58,914 bases of DNA from Lachnospiraceae bacterium. Its GTDB lineage: Bacteria; Bacillota; Clostridia; Lachnospirales; Lachnospiraceae. A program made the position numbers and the translations under genes. How positions within the stretch are numbered: the stretch's first letter is position 1; each line of letters begins with the position of its first letter. Below are positions 52,823-58,914 of this stretch, piece after piece. Below the pieces are notes generated by a model, which saw only the letters and a list, made by a program, of their open reading frames with translations, was not told the DNA's origin and searched no databases. The stretch is taken from assembly GCA_028727605.1 (NCBI GenBank), contig JAQYOA010000048.1:1-58914 (forward strand), given 5' to 3'.

Positions 52823-53614
52823 TTATTCCCCGTTTGCCGGCCAGATTCCCTTTCCCCGGCTCATCAGGCAGAAAAATTCCTGACGACTGGAAACCCCAAG
52901 TTTCTTGTACATATTGGCAATGTGTTTATACGCTGTATTAATGCTGATGCAAAGAGTATTGCCGATATCCGCCGGGGTCAGACCCCGATACATCAGCCGG
53001 GCTATTTCTTTTTCCCGCTCCGTCAGCTTCGACTGAGACAGCACAAAATCCTGCTGATTGATGTTCAGAGACGAATCCCTCATCATATTGATAAAATAAT
53101 TGTCCAGAAGCGGCCTGAGTTTGCGCACCAGTGCCAATTCTTCCCTGGTAAAACGCTGATCCGTAGTCCTGTCCAGGGAGAAGATACAGCGGATACTGTT
53201 ATTAATATCCGACAGCCCGATCCCGAGACAATAAGTCAGCTTCAAAGAACGAACATAATAGGATTCAAAGATTTTGTGTCCATCCTTTTGCTTTTTATCA
53301 GTCCAGTCACAGACATTCACTTTCTCATCTTCCGAAAGATGCAACGGATGCTTCAGGGAATATGTACTGCCGATACAGTCATCCAGATAAAAATCCATAA
53401 AGGTATTCCACGTTTTCTGAGACACACCATACAACAGGGAAGAAACAATTCTTCCATCTTTCCCCAGAAAAATGACACGAGCCTGATCATAAGGAATAAA
53501 ATGATGCAGTCCTTTCGCGATTGCTCCGCAAAAAGCATAGGGATCATGCTCATTTCCGCAGTTCAGGAGAAATTCATATAAGCTGTCACAAAGTTTTTTA
53601 TCAGAAACATTCAT
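52823..53614 (-). CDS. LuxR-type HTH transcriptional regulator
   Basis: A 263-residue regulator. The C-terminal HTH is clear (about 195-250): KLTEREKEIARLMYRGLTPADIGNTLCISINTAYKHIANMYKKLGV. The N-terminal 190 residues match no domain I can name but look like a PAS/GAF-type sensor with SLLYGVSQKTWNTF and SLKLTYCLGIGLSD. It lacks a receiver domain, so it probably binds a ligand directly. It lies downstream of the SDR/PanB-like pair, separated by their terminator, with its own promoter. Control of that pair is the natural guess. Confidence 0.82.
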   Translation of the reverse strand: MNVSDKKLCDSLYEFLLNCGNEHDPYAFCGAIAKGLHHFIPYDQARVIFLGKDGRIVSSLLYGVSQKTWNTFMDFYLDDCIGSTYSLKHPLHLSEDEKVNVCDWTDKKQKDGHKIFESYYVRSLKLTYCLGIGLSDINNSIRCIFSLDRTTDQRFTREELALVRKLRPLLDNYFINMMRDSSLNINQQDFVLSQSKLTEREKEIARLMYRGLTPADIGNTLCISINTAYKHIANMYKKLGVSSRQEFFCLMSRGKGIWPANGE

Positions 53615-53664
53615 TTCACATCACTCCACGAATCATTTGTCAAAAATACGGATACTATGTCCTC

Positions 53665-53693
53665 ATTATAACTTTTTTTGTAAACTTTGTACA
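53665..53693 (-). promoter_or_regulatory. Promoter of the LuxR-type regulator gene
   Basis: On the minus strand TGTACA, 17 nt, TATAAT, about 50 nt before the ATG. Confidence 0.6.
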
Positions 53694-53711
53694 GCGCTCT
53701 CACAAAAAGAA

Positions 53712-53734
53712 GCGGCAGAGATCAACTCTGCCGC
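53712..53734 (-). terminator. Terminator after the PanB-like gene
   Basis: A perfect 9 bp stem GCGGCAGAG/CTCTGCCGC with a 5 nt loop, followed on the minus strand by TTCTTTTTG. Confidence 0.88.
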
Positions 53735-53758
53735 CCTTTTCTATGGGTTACTATAAAA

Positions 53759-54637
53759 TTACTTAACGTCCGGATATTTCTGTTCCAGGGCATTTACAAA
53801 TTTGTCCAGTTCTGCTTCATTCATACCCCAGCCATTTTCTTCTGCCGGGTATACTTTGTTCTTAACTTCTGCGTCAAATGCTGCACAGCCCTTGATGCAG
53901 TCGATCATGGTTGTTGCATACCCTTTGGAATGCTTTGCATATGCTTCCGGCGGGATAAATCCAAGCAGATCAAAGATTACCATCTCAGAGCCGTCTGCCA
54001 CACCGCCTGCAGCTACTTCAATAACAGGAACACGCAGTTTTTTTGCCACAAGATTGCTTACTTCCCGGGAGGTCATCTCGATTGTCATGCCCACCATACC
54101 AAGCTCCTGATATTCATATGCCTGACGGAAAATAGCCATTGCCTCATCCGCAGTTTTTCCCACGCGGCGGTATCCACCGGTACGGGCGGTCTGCCACCCG
54201 GACAGGCATCCCACATGACCAAAAACTGCAATGTGATTATCTGTCATCGCTTTTAACACATCATTTGTGACACCCATCGGAAGCACACTGTCTGCGCCAT
54301 CTGCCAGCAGAAGAGAACCTTCCTGTACTGCTGTTTTTGCATCTGCATACTGATGTGTCTGCATTACCGCATTCAGGCAGATATTCGGAGCCATCTTTCT
54401 CTGCTGTCTGGTCCACCATCCCAGATTGTCTCCTCGCATCTTTGTGTTTTCACCCGGTGCCGTATAACGAACCAGGTCAATGCCTGCCTTTTCACAGAAC
54501 ATGGTAAAAATCGGATCGAGATAGGCTGTACCTACCATCGAAATCAATTTCCCTTCATCTTTCATTTTCTGAAGATGCCATACGGTTTTTCTTCCCTGCG
54601 TTACGGACGCCATTGGTACTTCTGTTTTTGCTGCCAT
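53759..54637 (-). CDS. PanB/PEP-mutase superfamily protein of unknown substrate
   Basis: A 292-residue TIM-barrel protein. The second half follows ketopantoate hydroxymethyltransferase: IAVFGHVGC, TGGYRRVGK, MTIEMTS, IEVAAGGVADGSEMVIFDLLGF and KVYPAEENG. The first half departs from PanB at the metal and substrate positions: the GDSLGM block reads RYTAPGENTKM, the LADLPF block reads LNAVMQT and the VKIEGG block is missing. True ketopantoate synthesis is therefore unlikely. The RBS is AAGGAG. It is transcribed after an SDR dehydrogenase, and panC/panD are absent. A carbon-carbon lyase or aldolase activity is plausible. Confidence 0.7.
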   Translation of the reverse strand: MAAKTEVPMASVTQGRKTVWHLQKMKDEGKLISMVGTAYLDPIFTMFCEKAGIDLVRYTAPGENTKMRGDNLGWWTRQQRKMAPNICLNAVMQTHQYADAKTAVQEGSLLLADGADSVLPMGVTNDVLKAMTDNHIAVFGHVGCLSGWQTARTGGYRRVGKTADEAMAIFRQAYEYQELGMVGMTIEMTSREVSNLVAKKLRVPVIEVAAGGVADGSEMVIFDLLGFIPPEAYAKHSKGYATTMIDCIKGCAAFDAEVKNKVYPAEENGWGMNEAELDKFVNALEQKYPDVK

Positions 54638-54671
54638 AATAAAACTCCTTTCACTGATCTGTTTTTACAAA

Positions 54672-55613
54672 TTATGATTCTGTTTTTGCCGGCCCCGGAA
54701 TACATCCTTCCACCGTGTAGCTGAATGGTTTTTCCTGTGTCACCATCAGCGCACCGCCATTTACATTCACTACTTCGCCCACCATAAAATCCGACATCGG
54801 TGTGCAAAGTGCAAAAACGGTTAATGCGATAAGATCCGGGTTCATTGCCAACGGTGCATCATGGCTGTGTGCGTTTCTCACGTTCATGTATTCCTCCCCG
54901 TACAACGCAGCCGCCTCGCTTCCTTCCTTAAACACACCGGCAGAGAGCATTCCTCCGGGTGCTACACAGTTTACACTGATTCCATATTGCTTCAGTTCTC
55001 CTGCGATCCCCTTGGTCATGGCTGCCACACCGGCCTTTGCAGCAATATAATAAGAATTCATGCCTAAACCGGCAGGACCCTCTCCCATGTGTGCCGCCGA
55101 TGAGATAAATACAATTTTTCCTTTGATTTTATTTTTCACCATCACCCTGGCTGCCGCCTGTCCGATAAAATAGGCACCTTTCAAGTCCGTATCAATAATC
55201 CGGTCAAACATTTCCTCCGGCACATCCAGATATGCACAGCTGTCCCAGCCTGCAGCATTTGCCACCAGAACATCCAGTCTTTGATATTTCTCGATAGTAA
55301 AATCAACTGCATGATAGCATTCCTGCACATTCCGCACATCTGTCTTTACCCAGCTGACGTCATATCCCTTTTCTTTAAAGTCTGACACTGCACGCAGACC
55401 TCTCTCCTCCTGGCGGGACGCAATTACAACCTTGGCTCCGGCTTCACAAAGCCGATTCACAACGGTATATCCCAATCCAGAGGCACCGCCGGTTACAAGT
55501 GCCACTTTTCCCTGAAGACAATTGCAGAAAATCTCGGAAAGCGGCTGTACATTTGCCACATTCATACGGGACAGCGCTTCGGGATCCATCTTTTTTCTCG
55601 AATCATCTCCCAT
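54672..55613 (-). CDS. Short-chain dehydrogenase/reductase (SDR)
   Basis: A 313-residue SDR. It has the cofactor motif TGGASGLG (near residue 43), NAAG, the catalytic Ser in VFISSAAHM and the YYIAAK (YxxxK) motif, then NCVAPGGML. An N-terminal extension of about 35 residues precedes the Rossmann fold, and the C-terminal part carries an extra segment (GEVVNVNGGALMVTQ). I use the ATG at 55613 with AGGAGG 11 nt upstream; the GTG used in the ORF track overlaps the SD. It is the first gene of the pair with the PanB-like protein. Substrate unknown. Confidence 0.85.
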   Translation of the reverse strand: MGDDSRKKMDPEALSRMNVANVQPLSEIFCNCLQGKVALVTGGASGLGYTVVNRLCEAGAKVVIASRQEERGLRAVSDFKEKGYDVSWVKTDVRNVQECYHAVDFTIEKYQRLDVLVANAAGWDSCAYLDVPEEMFDRIIDTDLKGAYFIGQAAARVMVKNKIKGKIVFISSAAHMGEGPAGLGMNSYYIAAKAGVAAMTKGIAGELKQYGISVNCVAPGGMLSAGVFKEGSEAAALYGEEYMNVRNAHSHDAPLAMNPDLIALTVFALCTPMSDFMVGEVVNVNGGALMVTQEKPFSYTVEGCIPGPAKTES

Positions 55614-55671
55614 AATTAATTGCACCTCCTAATCCGTTGTTTTGATGAGTTTCTTTGTAAATACATTCTAT

Positions 55672-55700
55672 ATTTTATTCATAACGACGAACATAATCAA
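55672..55700 (-). promoter_or_regulatory. Promoter of the SDR/PanB-like operon
   Basis: On the minus strand TTGATT, 17 nt, TAAAAT. The -35 lies within an 18 bp palindrome. Confidence 0.5.
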
Positions 55701-55710
55701 AATTGATTAT
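55693..55710. promoter_or_regulatory. 18 bp palindromic operator-like site
   Basis: ATAATCAA-AA-TTGATTAT, eight-base perfect arms. It covers the -35 of the SDR promoter, so it is a candidate binding site for the nearby LuxR-type regulator or another dimeric regulator. The rest of the 311 bp between the SDR and patatin genes holds only this promoter and the terminator at 55832. Confidence 0.5.
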
Positions 55711-55831
55711 TTTCATTTCCATCATTCTGCATACTTCAATAAAAATAACAAATTTTAATTATACTATTTTCCCAACATTTTCCCATTTGACTGATCAATC
55801 CGGATTTCTTTTGACCTTTGTTCAATGCATC

Positions 55832-55881
55832 AAAAAAACACCTGAGAAATCTTGTGTTCCAGGATTTCCGCAGGTGTTTTT
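55832..55881. terminator. Terminator downstream of the patatin gene
   Basis: Arms AAAAAAACACCTG and CAGGTGTTTTT with a 26 nt loop. T-run and A-run flanks suit termination of the minus-strand patatin gene. The loop is long but the arms are perfect. Confidence 0.7.
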
Positions 55882-55924
55882 CCTTTATGTATTTCATTTT
55901 TTCTGTGTTCGTTTCACGATCCTC

Positions 55925-56770
55925 TTAATCCAGAAAAGCTTTCAGTGAGGAAAGTTTCTCTATCGCTGTATTTCTTCCGATTTCGTAGGTAAGGCGCAGT
56001 TTCTCCGAATCTTTTTCAATACGGCTAACCGGCAATGGACTTTCCGGCCGAATCACAAACAGCTGACCGGCCGCTTCTTTTTTCGCAATATCGTCCAGTT
56101 CTTCATTATATACAAGGTGCCGTTTTTCCATAGCCTCTACCAGTTTGGGATACGCACGGTATTTCCGGCGGATCAATGGCAGCACACTGTTTTTTTCTTT
56201 TCGATAACCTTCCGGCTGCGTGAGGATTGCCACATTACGAGTGTATCCAATACTTTCAAAATATCGGATCGGAATGGAATCGGAAATTCCTCCATCCAGG
56301 AGCAGCAAATCATCAATCTTTACAATCTGTGATACCAGCGGCATGGAGGCGGATGCACGTATCCAGTCAAAACCATGATCTTCATAGCTGTCATATTTAT
56401 GGTAAACAGCTTCTCCGGTTACAATATCCGTGCACACGACATAAAATTCCATGGGATTTTCCGTATATGCCTTAAAATCAAATACATCCAGTTTCAATGG
56501 AACTTCTCCATAACAAAAATCCGTATTATAAATATTGCCGGTTTTCAAAAGAGAGCCGATTCCACAATAGCGCTTATCCCTACAGAACTGTAAATTATAG
56601 CGAATGGCCCGGCCGATCTGCCCGGACTTATAATTTACCCCGAAGGCTGCACCGGCAGAGACACCCACTGCACCGTCAAAACTCACCTTGTTTTCCATCA
56701 GCACGTCCATGACGCCGGCGCTGAAAAGCCCGCGCATGGCCCCGCCTTCCAAAATCAAACCTTTTTTCAT
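55925..56770 (-). CDS. Patatin-like phospholipase
   Basis: A 281-residue lipid acyl hydrolase. The oxyanion motif is LEGGAMRGLFSAG, the nucleophile elbow GVSAGAAFG (Ser near residue 39) and the catalytic Asp in LLDGGISDSIP. This is the small YjjU-like cytoplasmic patatin group, thought to act on phospholipid or acylated substrates. The SD is weak (AAGTGAAG). It is 44 nt after the Y-family polymerase gene and may be transcribed with it. No signal peptide is present. Confidence 0.9.
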   Translation of the reverse strand: MKKGLILEGGAMRGLFSAGVMDVLMENKVSFDGAVGVSAGAAFGVNYKSGQIGRAIRYNLQFCRDKRYCGIGSLLKTGNIYNTDFCYGEVPLKLDVFDFKAYTENPMEFYVVCTDIVTGEAVYHKYDSYEDHGFDWIRASASMPLVSQIVKIDDLLLLDGGISDSIPIRYFESIGYTRNVAILTQPEGYRKEKNSVLPLIRRKYRAYPKLVEAMEKRHLVYNEELDDIAKKEAAGQLFVIRPESPLPVSRIEKDSEKLRLTYEIGRNTAIEKLSSLKAFLD

Positions 56771-56814
56771 CTCATTACTTCACTTTCTTAAACATACATC
56801 CGATTGATCGGAGA

Positions 56815-58326
56815 TCACGCCTTATGCCCGCCGATTCTGCCGTTTCTGTCCTTCGCAGTCGCACCCTCCTGCAGACTCGTCCCCTTTAAAATGGCATTCT
56901 TTCCAAACTTCTTTTTGATCGACAGCATCGCTTCCTGCATCTTCCGCTCCTTTAAAAGGGCTTCCTCTTCTTCCTGCTGCTTTCGCTCAATTGCCTCGTA
57001 ATCTGTAAATAAATCCAATTGTTCGTAAGTTTCGGTTTTTTTACTGTCTGCCTCTTTTTCATCTATCACATGATTGACTGTGATGGTAAGGCGCCGGATC
57101 AGCAGATCCGGATTCACAATTCTGTCATACAGATCAAGCACCGCTTCTGCAAACATTCTTGCAGAAGAAGTATAACAGGGCAGATTCGCTGTACCATGAG
57201 CATGCTTTGGTATTTTTCTCCCATAGCTGTCAATGGTCACTTCACCTTTGTATTTTCGGCTGATCACGGGATTTGTCAGGTTTTCCCGGTCATAGCCGAC
57301 GGTCAGCACCACCTGATCGGAAGCGAATCCCTTGTCCACCAGATCCAGTGCGGCATCTTCCGCCATTTCCTGCACAACAAGACGTGCTTTTTTACAGGTA
57401 TAGGGCGACTGCAGTACCTGTCCGGAGCATAGAGAACTATTCTCCGGCTTGTATGCTTTGACCAGATCAATTGTACACGGCTCCCAGCCCCATGCATGAT
57501 CGATGAGCAGCTCCGCATTTACACCAAACAAACGGTACAGCAGATCCTCGTCTTCCACAGAACACCTTGCCACATCTCCCATCGTATACATGCCATGCTG
57601 CTCCAGTTTTTTTGCATAACCTTTTCCAACACGCCAGAAATCTGTGATCGGCTTGTGATCCCAAAGCTGCCTGCGGTAACTCATTTCATCCAGTGCAGCG
57701 ATCCGTACACCGTCCTGATCCGGTTCCACATGCTTTGCCACAATATCCATGGCGATCTTGCACAGATACATATTCGTCCCAATCCCCGCTGTCGCAGTAA
57801 TACCTGTTTCATGCAGCACATCACGGATCATCATCATTGCTAAATCATGGGCGCTCATCCGATAAATATTCAGGTAAGAAGTCACATCCATGATCACCTC
57901 GTCAATGGAATAGACATGGATGTCTTCCGGCGCAATGTATTTTAGGTAAATATTGTAGATCCTGGTACTGTATTCGATATAATGTGCCATCCTCGGCACA
58001 ACAATCTCATAAGAAACTGCCAGTTCCGGGTGTTTCTTCAATTCCGGATCGGAAGAAGACTCCCCGATCAGTTTCCTCCCGGGTGCCCTCTGACACCGGA
58101 GGGCATTGACTTCTTTTACCCTTTGAACAACCTCAAATAAACGGGCACGTCCGGAGATCCCATAGGCTTTCAGAGCAGGAGAAACGGCCAGACAGATTGT
58201 TTTCTCTGTCCGGCTCGCATCTGCAACTACCAGATTTGTCGTCAGCGGATCAAGTCCGCGCTCCACACACTCGACGGAGGCATAAAATGATTTCAGATCA
58301 ATTGCAATGTAGGTTCGCTCTTTCAT
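56815..58326 (-). CDS. Y-family (UmuC/DinB-type) translesion DNA polymerase
   Basis: A 503-residue error-prone polymerase. Catalytic-site motifs are AIDLKSFYASVECVERG (first Asp) and VYSIDEVIMDVT (SIDE), with the helix-hairpin region TDFWRVGKGYAKKLEQHGMYTMGDVA and a little-finger domain. Near the C-terminus TYEQLDLFTDY is a QLxLF beta-clamp binding motif. The tail after it is charged and coiled. It is the UvrX/UmuC-like Gram-positive group, often DNA-damage induced, but I see no clear LexA box. A TGACG/CGTCA dyad lies 48 nt upstream. Confidence 0.92.
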   Translation of the reverse strand: MKERTYIAIDLKSFYASVECVERGLDPLTTNLVVADASRTEKTICLAVSPALKAYGISGRARLFEVVQRVKEVNALRCQRAPGRKLIGESSSDPELKKHPELAVSYEIVVPRMAHYIEYSTRIYNIYLKYIAPEDIHVYSIDEVIMDVTSYLNIYRMSAHDLAMMMIRDVLHETGITATAGIGTNMYLCKIAMDIVAKHVEPDQDGVRIAALDEMSYRRQLWDHKPITDFWRVGKGYAKKLEQHGMYTMGDVARCSVEDEDLLYRLFGVNAELLIDHAWGWEPCTIDLVKAYKPENSSLCSGQVLQSPYTCKKARLVVQEMAEDAALDLVDKGFASDQVVLTVGYDRENLTNPVISRKYKGEVTIDSYGRKIPKHAHGTANLPCYTSSARMFAEAVLDLYDRIVNPDLLIRRLTITVNHVIDEKEADSKKTETYEQLDLFTDYEAIERKQQEEEEALLKERKMQEAMLSIKKKFGKNAILKGTSLQEGATAKDRNGRIGGHKA

Positions 58327-58373
58327 GCTCCGGCTACCTCCCTAAAAACAATGATGATACCCAAAAATGAACC

Positions 58374-58392
58374 TGACGTCGTTTATGCGTCA
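58374..58392. repeat. TGACG-N9-CGTCA dyad upstream of the polymerase gene
   Basis: Five-base inverted arms around 9 nt. It lies between the partial gene and the polymerase gene. It could be an operator, but the arms are short and no good promoter aligns with it. Confidence 0.25.
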
Positions 58393-58404
58393 AACAGGAC
58401 ATTT

Positions 58405-58914
58405 CTATTCTATCACATTTCGTTGTGAGATACAAATTTCAAATGCAAAATGCCTCTTTTCCTGTAAAGTCGGCTTTCTTCCGCAATAGTTACCCCACTC
58501 CATACTTTTGTCATATGCTCCAAGTGTAATCTGCAGCCGATCCTTATGATCTCCATCTGTCTGATCCGGCTGTCCCATGCAATCATGAAATTCCATCTTC
58601 TGTACATAAGCTGCCAGATCTCCAAAGATCGGCCGCAGTACCAATTCCGTACCGGAGACATCCCGTATACCATATCTGACAATGTGAGGCCTTTTCGTAT
58701 TAAAATCACGTGTTGCGGCTAATTGACGCAGATCATTTTCCGCATACAGGAAATCATCCCGGCTGTCCTCTTTCCAGTTCCAGACCGGCTTTTTCCCATA
58801 TTCCTCCGGTAATTCCCTGTATTCCTCCCGTTTTACTGCTGCCGATCCACAGTTTCTTCCGATATGTTCTTCGGGATATACGGAATAGCTTCCCCGTCTT
58901 TCCCAGAAAATTCG
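58405..58914 (-). CDS. Unknown protein, C-terminal part (cut by window edge)
   Basis: This frame is open from the window edge to a stop at 58405, showing 169 residues; the ORF track lists only its last 79. I do not recognise the family. The visible part is hydrophilic with many acidic and aromatic residues (PVWNWKEDSRDDFLYAEN, RYGIRDVSGTELVLRPIFGD, LGAYDKSMEWGNY) and no membrane segment. It is just upstream of the Y-family polymerase in the same orientation, so it may be a small partner gene. It does not look like YolD. The 98-residue ORF at 58413 is a shadow in another frame. Confidence 0.6.
   Translation of the reverse strand, partial: RIFWERRGSYSVYPEEHIGRNCGSAAVKREEYRELPEEYGKKPVWNWKEDSRDDFLYAENDLRQLAATRDFNTKRPHIVRYGIRDVSGTELVLRPIFGDLAAYVQKMEFHDCMGQPDQTDGDHKDRLQITLGAYDKSMEWGNYCGRKPTLQEKRHFAFEICISQRNVIE

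Noticed and set aside
52214-53581. 455 aa + strand ORF
   Set aside because: Runs across the start of the GTPase-NYN gene, its promoter and the LuxR gene in antisense; composition and lack of an RBS mark it as a shadow.
53687-54256. 189 aa + strand ORF
   Set aside because: Antisense to the PanB-like gene and includes its terminator hairpin; no RBS or recognisable domain.
58327-58404. LexA (SOS) box before the polymerase gene
   Set aside because: GAAC occurs but the partner half-site is not at the required GAAC-N4-GTTC spacing; only a different dyad is present.
1-58914. CRISPR arrays, insertion sequences, integrases, phage genes
   Set aside because: No regularly spaced repeats, transposase motifs, integrase signatures or phage structural genes were found in reading both strands.

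Overview
The window reads as chromosomal DNA of a low-to-mid GC Gram-positive anaerobe, most likely a Lachnospiraceae-type Clostridium relative. This rests on strong AGGAGG-type ribosome binding sites, consensus sigma-A promoters, frequent TTG/GTG starts, an LCP ligase, a lipoteichoic-acid-synthase-like enzyme and a DacA-type carboxypeptidase. I cannot fix genus or species from sequence reading alone. No phage, transposon, integrase or CRISPR array is visible.

Layout. (1) 1-9.3 kb is mostly housekeeping: carB (partial) and carA, two identical convergent tRNA-Leu(CAG) genes, an LspA-like protease, a zinc-ribbon protein, a divergent ClpX, an HtrA protease and glmS. (2) 9.3-40.3 kb is a very large cell-surface polysaccharide region. 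It contains two initiating undecaprenyl-phosphate sugar phosphotransferases, an LCP ligase, a dTDP-Fuc4N transaminase (wecE), rfbC, a Wzm/Wzt-type ABC exporter with a C-terminal cargo-binding domain, a methyltransferase and a kinase-like coiled-coil protein, two LicD proteins, a paired SMR-type flippase, an LTA-synthase-like protein and about ten glycosyltransferases. (3) 40.4-46.9 kb is a phosphocholine module: a Pce-like esterase with choline-binding-type repeats, a BCCT transporter, LicC, and a LicC-LicA fusion with an N-terminal HTH. (4) 46.9-52.8 kb is one operon that starts with a Tet(M)/EF-G-like GTPase fused to a Rae1/YacP NYN nuclease and continues with TarI-like, TarJ-like and Rpe-like genes (a possible CDP-pentitol route) and an MntP/YtaF-like protein. 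(5) 52.8-58.9 kb holds a LuxR-type regulator, an SDR plus PanB-like pair of unknown pathway, a patatin phospholipase, a Y-family polymerase and a partial unknown gene.

How the parts fit. glmS supplies amino sugar. dTDP-4-keto-6-deoxyglucose is drawn on by both rfbC (rhamnose) and wecE (Fuc4N); rmlA, rmlB and rmlD are not in the window. Two phosphotransferases suggest two separately initiated polymers. The ABC exporter and its neighbours look like a Gram-positive counterpart of the capped, ABC-exported polymer system known from E. coli O9a (Wzm/Wzt/WbdD). The lic genes, the LicD proteins, the Pce-like esterase and the choline-binding-type repeats together suggest a surface polymer decorated with phosphocholine, with protein anchoring and removal.

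The most unusual items are the translational GTPase-Rae1 fusion, the split WbdD-like cap module, the PanB-like/SDR/LuxR cassette, and a large membrane-protein reading frame interrupted by one in-frame TGA.
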